From NCBI RefSeq assembly GCF_014635325.1, contig NZ_BMCT01000003.1, forward strand, positions 434,001 through 498,000: a DNA stretch of 64,000 nt, given 5' to 3'. This DNA comes from Azorhizobium oxalatiphilum (GTDB lineage Bacteria > Pseudomonadota > Alphaproteobacteria > Rhizobiales > Xanthobacteraceae). Both the position numbers and the translations under genes were made by a program. Below, piece after piece: positions 27,068 through 36,122 of this stretch (positions are counted from its first letter, which is position 1; the number at the start of each line of letters is the position of its first letter). The notes under the pieces were generated by a model. That model worked only from the letters and a program-made list of their open reading frames with translations, was not told the origin of the DNA and made no database searches.

Positions 27068-27517
27068 TTGGCCACCATCTTCTTCATCAACGGCCCCAAC
27101 GCCAATCTCTATGGCCTCGACCCCTCCGGCACCTACGGCCGCGAGAGCTTTCCGCAGCTTCAGGCCCGCTGCGAGGCGCATGCCGGGACGCTCGGCGTCG
27201 ATCTGGATTTCCGCCAGTCCAACCATGAAGGCGTGATCGTGGACTGGATCCAGGAGGCGCGGGGCAAGGCGGATGCCATCGTCATCAATGCGGCTGGGCT
27301 CACCTACACCTCCATCGCCATCCTCGATGCGCTGCTCGCCTATGAGGGGCCGATCATCGAGACCCACATGAGCAACATCTACAAGCGCGAGCCCTTCCGT
27401 CATCATTCGTATGTGTCCAAGGCGGCCAGCGGAATCGTGGCGGGCCTGGGCGCGCTCGGCTATGAACTGGCCATCACTGCCGCCAAGAAGCTGGCAGACG
27501 AACGAAGCAGAGGGTGA
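27068..27517 (+). CDS. aroQ: Type II 3-dehydroquinate dehydratase
   Basis: A 149-residue cytosolic enzyme of the shikimate pathway, converting 3-dehydroquinate to 3-dehydroshikimate. It carries the type II landmarks: FINGPNANLYGLDPSGTYG (Asn plus the flexible-loop Tyr), DFRQSNHEGVIVDWIQEARG, INAAGLTYTSIAI and IETHMSNIYKREPFRHHS with the catalytic His. The start is a TTG at 27068, seven bases after GGAG, which gives the family's usual N-terminus; an in-frame upstream ATG would add unrelated residues. GhrA-type reductase follows five bases on. Confidence 0.9.
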   Translation: MATIFFINGPNANLYGLDPSGTYGRESFPQLQARCEAHAGTLGVDLDFRQSNHEGVIVDWIQEARGKADAIVINAAGLTYTSIAILDALLAYEGPIIETHMSNIYKREPFRHHSYVSKAASGIVAGLGALGYELAITAAKKLADERSRG

Positions 27518-27521
27518 TGCG

Positions 27522-28463
27522 TTGAAAGAGTCTCTCGTTTTCTACAGCCCCGCCGATGTGGCCGAGGACTGGGTGGCCGCTATTGGTGAGAAGCTGCCTG
27601 GCCTCGACATGCATATCGCTTCCAAGGAAGGCGCGCCGTGCCCGCCGGAGGATGTGCAGTACGCCGTGGTGTGGAAGCCGCCGCAGGACTTCTTCAAGCC
27701 GTTCGTGAACCTCAAGCTGGTGGTCAATCTCGGCGCCGGCGTGGATGCACTGGTCTCGCGCACCGATCTGCCCGACGTGCCCATCACCCGCCTCTCCGAC
27801 CCCGAAATGTCGAAGATGATGGCGGGCTTCGTGCTCATGTGCGTGCTGCGCCATGCGCGGGACATCGTCCCCTTCGAGCGCATCCAGAAGGAAGGCCGCT
27901 GGCGCTACATCCACCCCACCACGCCGGAGCATATCCGCGTGGGCGTGCTCGGCCTCGGCGAGCTGGGCGCCACGGCGGCGCATGAGATTTCGCGCTTCGG
28001 CTATCCGGTGCAGGGCTGGTCGCGCACGCCGAAGTCGCTGCCCGGCATCGACTGCCATCACGGCATGGACGCACTGCCCGGCTTCCTCGCCACCACCGAC
28101 ATTCTGGTGGTGATGCTGCCGCTGACACCGGAAACCAGGCACATCATCAATGCCGAGCGCCTCGCCATGCTGCCCAAGGGCGCCAAGTTCGTGAACGTGG
28201 CGCGCGGCCCCATCGTGGACGAGCAGGCGCTGATCGCCGCCCTTCAGTCCGGCCACATCTCGGAAGCCTCGCTCGATGTGTTCGAGGTGGAGCCCTTGTC
28301 CGAGGATAGTCCGCTGTGGGCGATGGATAACGTGCTCATCACGCCGCATCTCGCCTCCATCGCCTTGCCGAAGTCGGCGGCGGCGCAGATCGCGGAGAAC
28401 ATCCGCCGCATCCGCTCAGGCGAACCGGTGCTGAACCGCGTGGATCCCGGCCGGGGCTATTGA
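27522..28463 (+). CDS. Glyoxylate/hydroxypyruvate reductase A-type 2-hydroxyacid dehydrogenase
   Basis: A 313-residue NAD(P)H-dependent D-2-hydroxyacid dehydrogenase, closest in design to GhrA. It has the dinucleotide motif VGVLGLGELGATAA, the catalytic Arg in FVNVARGPIVDEQAL, the Glu in LDVFEVEPLSEDSPLW and the His in VLITPHLASIALP. The start is TTG 27522 behind AGAGGGTGA, close to the AroQ stop, so the two genes are probably co-transcribed. Its 3' end overlaps the convergent LysR gene by 48 bases. Confidence 0.88.
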   Translation: MKESLVFYSPADVAEDWVAAIGEKLPGLDMHIASKEGAPCPPEDVQYAVVWKPPQDFFKPFVNLKLVVNLGAGVDALVSRTDLPDVPITRLSDPEMSKMMAGFVLMCVLRHARDIVPFERIQKEGRWRYIHPTTPEHIRVGVLGLGELGATAAHEISRFGYPVQGWSRTPKSLPGIDCHHGMDALPGFLATTDILVVMLPLTPETRHIINAERLAMLPKGAKFVNVARGPIVDEQALIAALQSGHISEASLDVFEVEPLSEDSPLWAMDNVLITPHLASIALPKSAAAQIAENIRRIRSGEPVLNRVDPGRGY

Positions 28464-29378
28464 GCCGGGCGCGAACAGGCCGGCCTCCGAAAAGGCTTCG
28501 GTGAGGAACGCCGCGAACACCTCCACCGCCGGGCGCAGCGCCTGGCGGCGGAGACTGAGCCGCATCACGCGCGTGGGCGGCAGCGCATCCGAGAAGGGGA
28601 TGACGGCCACCTGCGAGCCGTCATAGGCCACCGTGGTGCGCGGGGCCGCATTATGGATGGTGTAGCCGCGCTTCTGGCCCACGAGGCCCCGGATCAGCTC
28701 ATAGGAGCGAGAGCGGAAGGCGATGCGCGGCTCAAGGGAGCAGGCGGCGAACAGCGAGAAGAAATAGTCGCGCGAATGCGGCAGGTCGTAGAGCAGGAAA
28801 GGCTCGTCGGCCACCTCCGCCAGCGAGACCGCGTCGCGGCCGGCGAGCGGGTGGTCCGCGCTCACCACCAGCAGAGGCGGCAGGTCGATGAGCCGCTCGC
28901 CCACCACTTCTTCCGGCACCGCATAGCCATAGGACACCGCAAGCTCGATGCGGCCTGACAGGACGCCCTCGATGATCTCCTGCTGGTCGCCTTCCTCCAG
29001 CCGCACGGTGATGCCGGGCTGGGCTTCCGCGAAAGCGGCGAGCAAGGCCGGCATGAAGCGGGGGGCGAGGGTGAGGAAGCAGCCGAGCGAGATCTCGCCC
29101 TTCAGGCTTTCGCCCAGAGCCTTGGCGCTCTGGGAGAAGTCGCGGGCATGGGCGAGCAGATGGCGGGCCTCGTTCACATAGCGCTGGCCGGCGGCGGTCA
29201 GCGTCATGCCACGGGCGTGGTGGCGCACGAACAAAGGCGTGCCCACCTCCGCCTCGCTCTGGGCGATGGCGGCGGAAACCGAGGGTTGGGAGACGTTGAG
29301 GCGACGAGCGGCCTCGGTGACATTGCCGCTGTCTGCGGTGGCCACCACGTAGCGCAGGGCGCGGAACGACAGATTCAC
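28416..29378 (-). CDS. LysR-family transcriptional regulator
   Basis: A 320-residue regulator. The N-terminal winged HTH is FRALRYVVATADSGNVTEAA-RRLNVSQPSVSAAIAQSEAE, followed by a periplasmic-binding-like effector domain from about residue 90. The start GTG 29378 is supported by GGGAGG; longer frames upstream read into the promoter. It is divergent from the HpaB-type monooxygenase gene, the usual position of a LysR activator for such an operon. The 184-bp gap contains an AT-rich near-symmetrical stretch (GGTTTTAAATATTTTACC, about 29501-29518) that could be part of its binding site. Confidence 0.88.
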   Translation of the reverse strand: MNLSFRALRYVVATADSGNVTEAARRLNVSQPSVSAAIAQSEAEVGTPLFVRHHARGMTLTAAGQRYVNEARHLLAHARDFSQSAKALGESLKGEISLGCFLTLAPRFMPALLAAFAEAQPGITVRLEEGDQQEIIEGVLSGRIELAVSYGYAVPEEVVGERLIDLPPLLVVSADHPLAGRDAVSLAEVADEPFLLYDLPHSRDYFFSLFAACSLEPRIAFRSRSYELIRGLVGQKRGYTIHNAAPRTTVAYDGSQVAVIPFSDALPPTRVMRLSLRRQALRPAVEVFAAFLTEAFSEAGLFAPGSIAPAGIHAVQHRFA

Positions 29379-29562
29379 GACCGGCCTCCCGCGCGGAGGA
29401 AGGCGAAGCCGCAGGCCAAAATCTCTGATGAACCAAACATTCTGGCGGGCGCTGGGCGGTGCGCTTTGACCTGCATCAACAAATCCGATCTTGTCCCCTG
29501 GTTTTAAATATTTTACCGATTTATCCGCCTGCCACAAGATTGAGCATGACCAGTTTGGGAGC

Positions 29563-31026
29563 ATGCGCGAGATGATCAGGACCGGCGCCGCCTACAAGGA
29601 CGGTATTCGAGACGGGCGTGAAATCTGGCTCGATGGCGAGCGCGTCACCGATGTCACCACCCATCCCGCCTTCAAGCCGATCGTCGACATCAAGGCGCGC
29701 ATGTACGACCTCCATCATGAGGAAGCGCACAAGGAGGCGCTGACCTATGTGGAGGACAATGCGGTCCATTCCGTCTTCCATCGTCCGCCCACCACCCAGC
29801 AGGACTGGCACGACAAGTGGAAGGGCGTGGACATCCTGCTGAAGGATGTGGGCGGCGTCGTCACCCGCGTGGGAGACGAGACCATCGGCGAGATGTGGTC
29901 GTTGCAGGACGGCCGCGACATGCTGGCCGAGATCGACCCGCGCTTCGCCTCCAACATCGACAACCACATCAAGCGCGTGGTGGAGGAAGACCCCTTCCAC
30001 GTCTCCGCCAACACCGACCCGAAGGGCGACCGCTCCCGGCACATCTCCGAACGTGACCCGGACATGATGGTCCACGTCACCAAGGAGACGGACGCGGGCA
30101 TCATCATCCGCGGCGCCAAATACGAGACCGCCGCCGCCTATGCCGATCAGGCCTATCTGAAGCCGACCGTGGGCGCCTGGACGGACGAGAAGGAAAGCGA
30201 CTACGCGCTGGGCTGCATCGTGAAGATGGGCGCGCCGGGCGTGAAGCACATCTGCCGTGCAGGCTTTGCCGGCCGCACGGACCCGCGCGACTATCCCCTC
30301 GCCAATGCCTATGACGAGGTGGATACGCTGGTGGTGTTCGACGACGTGCTCATCCCCTGGGAGGACGTCTTCTTCTATCGCTACACCCGCGCGGCCCAGT
30401 TCGTGCGCGGCACACTGCACCGCTACTCGGCGTTCCCTTATGTGCTGCGCCTGCTCTACAACGCCGACATGATGATCGGCGCGGCGCTCTGGAACGCCAG
30501 GCAGACCGGCCTCGACAAGCTGCAGTCGGTGCAGGAGAAGCTGGCGGACCTTGCGGTCTATCGCGAGGGCATCAACGCCCACCTCACCGCTTCCATCGCG
30601 CTGGCCGAGAAGAGCCCGGCGGGCCTGCTGATGCCGAACCAGTCGCTGCTCTATGCCGGTCGCGTGCTGGCCTGCTCGCAGCTCCCCGCCATGATGCACG
30701 CCACCCGCGAGCTGATCGGCGGCCAGATCTGCGTGACCCCGAGCGCGGCGTCCTTCGCTTCCGAGGGCACCGGCGACTGGCTGAAGAAGTTCTACACGCT
30801 GAACGACAACTGGCAGTCGGAAGACCGCCGCAAGCTGCTGGCCTTCGCCCGCGATCTGGTGTCGTCGGACTATGCGGGCCATCGCCTCGCCTTCGTGCAG
30901 TTCGCGCAGGCGCCGCACTTCAACCATCTCGCGGCGGTCTACAAGAGCTTCGACTTTTCCGGCCCGCTCGACTTTGTGCGCAAGACCGCCGGCCTCTCCG
31001 ACGCCGTGACGGGTGCGCCGAAATGA
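29563..31026 (+). CDS. 4-hydroxyphenylacetate 3-monooxygenase (HpaB)-family flavin monooxygenase
   Basis: A 487-residue large component of a two-component FADH2-dependent monooxygenase. It shows the acyl-CoA-dehydrogenase-like fold of the family, with HISERDPDMMVHVTKETDAG, IIIRGAKYETAAAYADQAYL, DEVDTLVVFDDVLIPWEDVF and FASEGTGDWLKKFYTLNDNW. It needs reduced flavin from a partner, which is the next gene (ATGA overlap). The substrate is unlikely to be settled by sequence: the family also hydroxylates phenols and pyrrole-2-carboxylate. Neighbouring RidA and DUF1028 genes suggest a nitrogen-containing compound (inference). ATG 29572 is an alternative start. Confidence 0.85.
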   Translation: MREMIRTGAAYKDGIRDGREIWLDGERVTDVTTHPAFKPIVDIKARMYDLHHEEAHKEALTYVEDNAVHSVFHRPPTTQQDWHDKWKGVDILLKDVGGVVTRVGDETIGEMWSLQDGRDMLAEIDPRFASNIDNHIKRVVEEDPFHVSANTDPKGDRSRHISERDPDMMVHVTKETDAGIIIRGAKYETAAAYADQAYLKPTVGAWTDEKESDYALGCIVKMGAPGVKHICRAGFAGRTDPRDYPLANAYDEVDTLVVFDDVLIPWEDVFFYRYTRAAQFVRGTLHRYSAFPYVLRLLYNADMMIGAALWNARQTGLDKLQSVQEKLADLAVYREGINAHLTASIALAEKSPAGLLMPNQSLLYAGRVLACSQLPAMMHATRELIGGQICVTPSAASFASEGTGDWLKKFYTLNDNWQSEDRRKLLAFARDLVSSDYAGHRLAFVQFAQAPHFNHLAAVYKSFDFSGPLDFVRKTAGLSDAVTGAPK

Positions 31027-31523
31027 GCCCGCTCGACCCCGCCTTGTTCAAGGAGGCCATGCGCAACATGGCCTCCAGCGTGGCGGTCATCGCCACCGAT
31101 GGCCCGGCGGGCCTGGCGGGGCTCACCGTGTCCTCGCTCTCCTCCTTGTCCATGGAGCCGCCTTCGGTGGTGTTCTGCGTCCATGGCGCCTCCAGCGCGC
31201 TGCCGGCGCTGCTGGAGAACGGGGTTTTCGCCGCCAATGTGCTCGCCCATGGCCAGCACGGGGTGTCGGATGCCTTCGCCGGGCAGGTGCCGGCCTTCAG
31301 GGCGGATAAGTTCGGCTGTGCCGAATGGGATGCGCTCGTCACCGGCGCTCCGGCGTTGCGTGGTGCGCTGATGACCTTCGACTGCCGTGTGGCGGCGACC
31401 TTCGATTTCGGCACCCATCGCATCATCGCCGGCGAGGTGGTGGCCATCGCCTCTGCCGAAGGCGCCATTGCTGAGCCGCTGATCTATGCCAATCGCGCCT
31501 ACCGGCGCCTTCATGTCGCCTGA
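31023..31523 (+). CDS. Flavin reductase (HpaC-like) partner of the monooxygenase
   Basis: A 166-residue flavin-reductase-like (FMN-binding split barrel) protein. Recognisable parts are FKEAMRNMASSVAVIATDGP, GLTVSSLSSLSMEPPSVVFC, FAANVLAHGQHGVSDAFAGQ and GTHRIIAGEVVAI. It supplies reduced FAD/FMN to the upstream monooxygenase. The genes overlap as ATGA, which supports a fixed stoichiometry through coupled translation. Confidence 0.88.
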   Translation: MSPLDPALFKEAMRNMASSVAVIATDGPAGLAGLTVSSLSSLSMEPPSVVFCVHGASSALPALLENGVFAANVLAHGQHGVSDAFAGQVPAFRADKFGCAEWDALVTGAPALRGALMTFDCRVAATFDFGTHRIIAGEVVAIASAEGAIAEPLIYANRAYRRLHVA

Positions 31524-31556
31524 GCTTTGTTCGTTCATTCTTCGAGGGGAAGACCC

Positions 31557-31976
31557 GTGCCGACCCATACCCGCATTCGCCCGTTCAACACCAAGGAAGC
31601 CTACCCCGAGCAGAATCTCGACAATGACGTGTGCATGGCGGTGCGCGCCGGCAACACCGTCTATGTGCGTGGCCAGACGGCCATGGCGCTGGACGGTTCC
31701 ATCGTCGGCATCGGGGATGCCGCCGCGCAGAGCGAGAATGCCATGAGCTGCGCGAAAATCCTGCTGGAGGAAGCGGGCGCGAAGCTTGAGGACGTGGTGA
31801 AGATCGTCATCTACATCACCGACCGCGCCTATCGCGAGCCGGTGTATCGGGTGGTCGGCAAGTGGCTGAAGGGCGTCTATCCGGTGTCCACCGGCATCAT
31901 CGTGCAAGGGCTCGCCAAGCCGGAATATCTGATGGAGATCGACATCATCGCGGAAATCCCCGCCGAGCGCGCCTGA
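31557..31976 (+). CDS. RidA/YjgF-family protein (enamine/imine deaminase-like)
   Basis: A 139-residue Rid-family protein starting at GTG 31557 after GAGGGGA. It has the beta-alpha RidA core (AVRAGNTVYVRGQTAMALDG, DVVKIVIYITDRAYREPVYR, YPVSTGIIVQGLAKPEYLME). The canonical RidA catalytic Arg position (in the Rxx motif before the Ala-Glu end) is not obvious, so it may belong to a Rid4-7-type subgroup rather than RidA proper. In catabolic operons such proteins hydrolyse imine or enamine intermediates. Confidence 0.85.
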   Translation: MPTHTRIRPFNTKEAYPEQNLDNDVCMAVRAGNTVYVRGQTAMALDGSIVGIGDAAAQSENAMSCAKILLEEAGAKLEDVVKIVIYITDRAYREPVYRVVGKWLKGVYPVSTGIIVQGLAKPEYLMEIDIIAEIPAERA

Positions 31977-32089
31977 AACGCGCCTGTCTCCGTCTTGTGT
32001 TTATTCGCCTCGGAGCGCGTGCTCCGGGGCAAATTCTGCGTTGTAACAAGAATAAGAATTAAAATGTCTTCACCTGATGCGACATTCAT

Positions 32090-32102
32090 CTTGCACTGCA
32101 AG
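32090..32102. promoter_or_regulatory. 13-bp perfect palindrome before the importer genes
   Basis: CTTGCA-C-TGCAAG lies in the 193-bp gap between the RidA gene and the substrate-binding protein gene, in an AT-rich stretch that looks like a promoter. A symmetric site here is a plausible operator for a dimeric regulator. Which one is unknown. Confidence 0.4.
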
Positions 32103-32169
32103 GTGACGTTCTGCTTATCTCTACGTCATTAAAGTTCGCCAGCAAGGCGGCTCCAGAGGAGAACGGGAC

Positions 32170-33198
32170 ATGAAGACCTCGTTGATTGCCGTGGGTGCGG
32201 TGGTGGCGGCCCTGCTGTCGTCCCCGGCCAGCGCCGCCGAGAAGCTGGTGGTGAGCACCTGGGGTGGCAGCTTCCGCGACCTCATCGCCGATACTGTGGG
32301 CAAGAAATTCACCGCCGAGACCGGTGTCGAGGTGGAATACATCACCGGCGGTACGATTGATCGCCTGAACAAGGCCAAGCTCGCCAAGGGCTCGCCCGAG
32401 AGCGACATCACCTTCACCACCTCGCACGTCGGCTTCCTCTATGTGGCCGACAATCTGTTCGAGAAGCTGGACGAGGCCAAGATCCCCAATGCCGCCAATC
32501 TGGTGAAGGAGGCCAAGGTCAGCCCCTATCATCTGGGCACCTGGGGCTATGTCTACACCATCGGCTACCGCGCCGATCTCACCCCCAAGGACATCAAGTT
32601 CGACAGCTGGGCGGACCTTTGGAATCCGAAGCTGAAGGATTCTCTCGCGGCTCCGGATTTCGATCCCAGCCACATCATCACGGTGGCGGCGCTGCTGTCG
32701 GGCGGTTCGGCGGCGGACTGGCAGAAGGGCGAGAAGAAGCTTCTCGAGCTGAAGCCCAATTTCAAGGCCTATTACACCAACGACGCCAACTCCCAGCAGC
32801 TCATCGCCACCGGCGAGACCCCGGTGCAGGTGATGCTGTCCATGAACGCCTATTACATGATCGGGCAGGGCGTTCCGATCACGGTGGCCACCCCGAAGGA
32901 GGGCGGCGTGCTGGGCGTGGATACGGTCGGCATCATGTCCGGCTCCAAGAAGCAGGAGCTGGCCTACAAGTTCATCAACATGGCGCTCGATCCCGCCGTG
33001 CAGGGCGAGGTGGCCAAGCTGAAGAAGGGCTCGCCCACCGTCACCAATGCCAAGGTGGATGCCGAGACCGCCAAGCTGCCCGGTGTGCTGACCACCGCCG
33101 ACCAGTGGGGCAAGCAGATCCTCATCGACCCCAAGCTGCGCGCCGAGAAGACCGCCGAATGGCGCAAGTGGTTCGCCGAGAACATGATGGGCAAGTGA
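32170..33198 (+). CDS. Periplasmic substrate-binding protein of polyamine-type ABC importer
   Basis: A 342-residue exported protein with signal peptide (LIAVGAVVAALLSSPASA) and the PotD/SBP_bac type fold: LVVSTWGGSFRDLIADTVGK, VEYITGGTIDRLNKAKLAKG, YHLGTWGYVYTIGYRADLTP and KFINMALDPAVQGEVAKL. The family binds polyamines but also many other organic solutes. Ligand here is probably the substrate of the nearby monooxygenase (inference). CCAGAGGAGAACGG gives a strong ribosome site. Confidence 0.88.
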   Translation: MKTSLIAVGAVVAALLSSPASAAEKLVVSTWGGSFRDLIADTVGKKFTAETGVEVEYITGGTIDRLNKAKLAKGSPESDITFTTSHVGFLYVADNLFEKLDEAKIPNAANLVKEAKVSPYHLGTWGYVYTIGYRADLTPKDIKFDSWADLWNPKLKDSLAAPDFDPSHIITVAALLSGGSAADWQKGEKKLLELKPNFKAYYTNDANSQQLIATGETPVQVMLSMNAYYMIGQGVPITVATPKEGGVLGVDTVGIMSGSKKQELAYKFINMALDPAVQGEVAKLKKGSPTVTNAKVDAETAKLPGVLTTADQWGKQILIDPKLRAEKTAEWRKWFAENMMGK

Positions 33199-33206
33199 TC
33201 CGCGCA

Positions 33207-33224
33207 TGAACGCATAAGCGTTCA
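33207..33224. other. Hairpin after the binding-protein gene
   Basis: TGAACGC-ATAA-GCGTTCA is a perfect 7-pair stem with four-base loop, eight bases past the stop. A second GC-rich inverted repeat (CGGCGCCG ... CGGCGCCG, about 33238-33268) follows. Such structures after binding-protein genes often raise the binding protein's level by stabilising mRNA or partly terminating. Confidence 0.5.
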
Positions 33225-33312
33225 GGTGATCATCACCGGCGCCGCCGTCCCGCCCGGACACGGCGCCGGTCTTCCGCTTCCGATGCTTCCTTCTCTCAGG
33301 CGCCCCCAGCGA

Positions 33313-34164
33313 ATGAAGACACGGCCCTTCCTTGCCCTGTTCGTCTCCCCGGCCGCGCTCGCCGCGCTGGCGCTGGTGGGGGCGCTGGCGGCCATCCTGC
33401 AATATGCTTTCCGCGCCTTCGTGCCGGGCTCCATGGAACCGGGCGGGCTGACGCTCGCCAATTTCGAGGCGCTGCTGCGCCCGCTCTATGCCGGCGTCTT
33501 CCTCCAGACGGTGTGGATCTGCCTCATCACGGCGCTGGTGACGCTGGTGGTGGCCTATCCGCTGGCCTATGCCATCGTGCGCTCGCGCTCCGTGACGCTG
33601 AAATCCTTCCTGCTGATCACGGCGCTCACCCCCATGTTCCTGGGCGAGGTGGTGCGCACCTATTCGTGGATCATCGTGCTGGGCAATTCCGGCTTCATCA
33701 ATTCCGTGCTGCGCGGCCTCGGTCTCATCGAACGGCCGATCCAGCTCATGTTCACCACCACCGGCGTGGTGATCGCCTTGGTGCATGTGACGCTGCCGAT
33801 CATGACCATCATGCTGGCGGCCGCCCTCTCCCATATCGACGCGGCCTATGAGAAGGCCGCCACCAGCCTCGGCGCCGGGCCGGTACGCGTTTTCCTGACC
33901 GTGACGCTGCCGCTTTCCATGCCGGGCATCGTGGCGGGCGTGACGACGGCGTTTGCCTGGACCTTCTCCGCCTTCGCCACCCCGCAGATGATCGGCGGCG
34001 GACGGGTGCCCATGGTCTCCACGCTCATCTATCAGCTGGGCTTCGCCTCCTTCAATTTCCCCTTCGCGGCGGCGCTGTCCGTCACTGGTCTTGCGCTCAC
34101 CTTCGCGGTACTGGCGCTCGCCAAGGCGGCGTTGTCGCCGCTGGAAAGGATGGGGGCTCACTGA
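33313..34164 (+). CDS. ABC importer permease (PotB-like)
   Basis: A 283-residue inner-membrane permease with about six helices (LALFVSPAALAALALVGALA at the N-terminus). The cytoplasmic coupling loop reads YEKAATSLGAGPVRVFLTVT-LPLSMPGIVAG, the EAA motif of binding-protein-dependent importers. The start ATG 33313 is chosen from family length; in-frame upstream starts are possible. Overlaps the next permease by TGATG. Confidence 0.88.
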   Translation: MKTRPFLALFVSPAALAALALVGALAAILQYAFRAFVPGSMEPGGLTLANFEALLRPLYAGVFLQTVWICLITALVTLVVAYPLAYAIVRSRSVTLKSFLLITALTPMFLGEVVRTYSWIIVLGNSGFINSVLRGLGLIERPIQLMFTTTGVVIALVHVTLPIMTIMLAAALSHIDAAYEKAATSLGAGPVRVFLTVTLPLSMPGIVAGVTTAFAWTFSAFATPQMIGGGRVPMVSTLIYQLGFASFNFPFAAALSVTGLALTFAVLALAKAALSPLERMGAH

Positions 34165-34982
34165 TGCGCAGGCCGCTCTCCCATCGCCTGCTGGGCCTTG
34201 CCGGCAAGATCGCCGTCGGCCTCGTGGTGGCCTTCATCCTGCTGCCGGCGGTGGTGGTCACGATGTCCGCCTTCAATGACAAGGCGATCATGAATTTTCC
34301 GCCGACCGGCTTCTCCACCCGCTGGTTCGCGCGCGCCTTCAGCTATTCGGATTTCTCCAGCGGTTTTCGCAACGGGCTCATCGTCACCGCTTTTGCGTCC
34401 ACAATCGCGCTGGTGGTGGGCACGGGCTTCGCCTTCGTGCTCGACCGCTACGAGTTCCGGGGCAAGAAGGCGATGGAGGCCATCCTTACCTCGCCGCTCG
34501 TGATCCCCCATTTCACCATCGGCCTCGGCTTCCTGATCCTTGCGGCGCAGATCCATGCGGCGCGCGGATTTGCCGTGGTGGTGGTCACGCACGTTGTGCT
34601 GGTGCTGCCCTTCGTGATGCGCTCGGTCTATGTCTCGCTGCGCAATCTCGATGCCCGGCTGGAGCTGGCGGCGGCGAGCCTTGGTGCAAGGCCCGGCCGA
34701 ACACTGTTCACGATCACGCTGCCGCTGCTGTTGCCCGGCCTTGTCTCCGGCTGGCTGTTCGCGGCCATCCTCTCCTTCAACGAGTTCACCGCCTCGCTGT
34801 TCGTGACCGCGCAGGCCACCCAGACCCTGCCGGTGGCCATGTACAATTACGTCCGCGAATATGCCGATCCGACGCTGGCCGCGCTGTCCGTGGTCTACAT
34901 CGTCGTGACGGCGCTTCTCCTCACCATCGCCAATCGCTTCCTGGGGCTCGGAAAGGTGCTGAACGTTGAGCATGGCCGCTGA
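34164..34982 (+). CDS. ABC importer permease (PotC-like)
   Basis: A 272-residue partner permease. The membrane part begins IAVGLVVAFILLPAVVVTMS; the EAA loop reads ELAAASLGARPGRTLFTITL-PLLLPGLVSG. It is translationally coupled to the previous permease (one-base overlap) and overlaps the ATPase gene by 11 bases, so the three form one complex and one operon. Confidence 0.88.
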   Translation: MRRPLSHRLLGLAGKIAVGLVVAFILLPAVVVTMSAFNDKAIMNFPPTGFSTRWFARAFSYSDFSSGFRNGLIVTAFASTIALVVGTGFAFVLDRYEFRGKKAMEAILTSPLVIPHFTIGLGFLILAAQIHAARGFAVVVVTHVVLVLPFVMRSVYVSLRNLDARLELAAASLGARPGRTLFTITLPLLLPGLVSGWLFAAILSFNEFTASLFVTAQATQTLPVAMYNYVREYADPTLAALSVVYIVVTALLLTIANRFLGLGKVLNVEHGR

Positions 34983-36102
34983 ACGCCTCCATACGGGGAC
35001 TGAAGCCCCCGCCGCCACATCCGCCCGCGTCGGCGTGCAGATCGACGGGGTGACGAAGAAATTCGGCGCCTTTACCGCGCTTCATGAGGCGTGGCTCAAG
35101 ATAGAGCAGGGCAGCTTCATGACCCTGCTCGGCCCCTCCGGCTGTGGCAAGACCACGCTGCTGAACCTTCTGGCCGGCTTCCTTGAGGCCAATGGCGGCG
35201 AGATCTTCGTGGACGGCCAGCTCATGACCGAGACGCCGCCTTATGCGCGCGAGATCGGCGTGGTGTTCCAGAATTACGCGCTCTTCCCGCACATGAGCGT
35301 GGAGAAGAACGTGGGCTATGGCCTTGCCGCGCGCGGCGTGCCCAAGCGCGAGATTGCGAGCCGCGTGGCCGACATGCTGGCGCTGGTGAAGCTCTCCGAT
35401 TTTGGCCATCGCAAGCCGAAGGAACTGTCCGGCGGCCAGCAGCAGCGCGTGGCGCTTGCCCGCGCCCTCGTCATCCGGCCCAAGCTCCTGTTGCTGGATG
35501 AGCCGTTCTCCGCGCTCGACAAGAATCTACGCGGCGCCATGCAGGTGGAGATCAAGGAGATCCAGCGCTCATTGGGCGTCACCACCATCTTCGTAACCCA
35601 CGACCAGAGCGAGGCCCTGTCCATGTCGGATCGCATCGCCGTCATGTCGGCGGGCCGCATCCGGCAGGTGGGTACGCCGGACGAGATCTACCGCCGCCCG
35701 ACCGATCGCTTCGTCGCCTCCTTCGTGGGCGACGTGAACGTGTTGCCGGCGAAGCTTGAGCGGCGGCTGGATGATCGGGCGAGCGTCATGGTGGGCGCGG
35801 TGCGGGTGGAGGTGCCGGCCGGCACCGTGGATGGGCTTGCCCCGGGCGCTGCCGTCGACCTGTTCGTGCGCCCCGATGCGCTTGCCATCGGCGAGAAGGG
35901 CAGCGGGTTTCCCGGCACCATCGCCGCCCATGTCTATCAGGGCTCGCATGTGGATGTGCTGGTGGACAGCCCGGCGACGACCGGTGGTCGCCTGCTGGTA
36001 CGCGTGCCGGGCACGCAGGCGCCGCACCGCTGGCCTGTGGGGCAGGCGGTCGGCGTCACGCCCACGGGCGATGCGGTCGCCTTTCCGCCGGAGGCCGCCT
36101 GA
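34972..36102 (+). CDS. ABC importer ATPase (PotA-like)
   Basis: A 376-residue ATPase with Walker A GPSGCGKTT, Q-loop VVFQNYALFPHMS, signature LSGGQQQRVALARAL, Walker B LLLLDEPFSALD, H-loop FVTHDQSEAL, and a C-terminal TOBE/OB regulatory domain of about 110 residues (from GDVNVLPAKLERRL). All nucleotide-binding residues are intact. Start ATG 34972 inside the 3' end of the permease gene. Confidence 0.9.
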   Translation: MAAERLHTGTEAPAATSARVGVQIDGVTKKFGAFTALHEAWLKIEQGSFMTLLGPSGCGKTTLLNLLAGFLEANGGEIFVDGQLMTETPPYAREIGVVFQNYALFPHMSVEKNVGYGLAARGVPKREIASRVADMLALVKLSDFGHRKPKELSGGQQQRVALARALVIRPKLLLLDEPFSALDKNLRGAMQVEIKEIQRSLGVTTIFVTHDQSEALSMSDRIAVMSAGRIRQVGTPDEIYRRPTDRFVASFVGDVNVLPAKLERRLDDRASVMVGAVRVEVPAGTVDGLAPGAAVDLFVRPDALAIGEKGSGFPGTIAAHVYQGSHVDVLVDSPATTGGRLLVRVPGTQAPHRWPVGQAVGVTPTGDAVAFPPEAA

Positions 36103-36122
36103 GCGCCTCCGGCCCGAGGGCC

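Noticed and set aside
25255-27228. Plus-strand open frame opposite the O-GlcNAc-transferase-like gene
   Set aside because: Antisense shadow; the TPR and GT41 motifs are clear on the minus strand.
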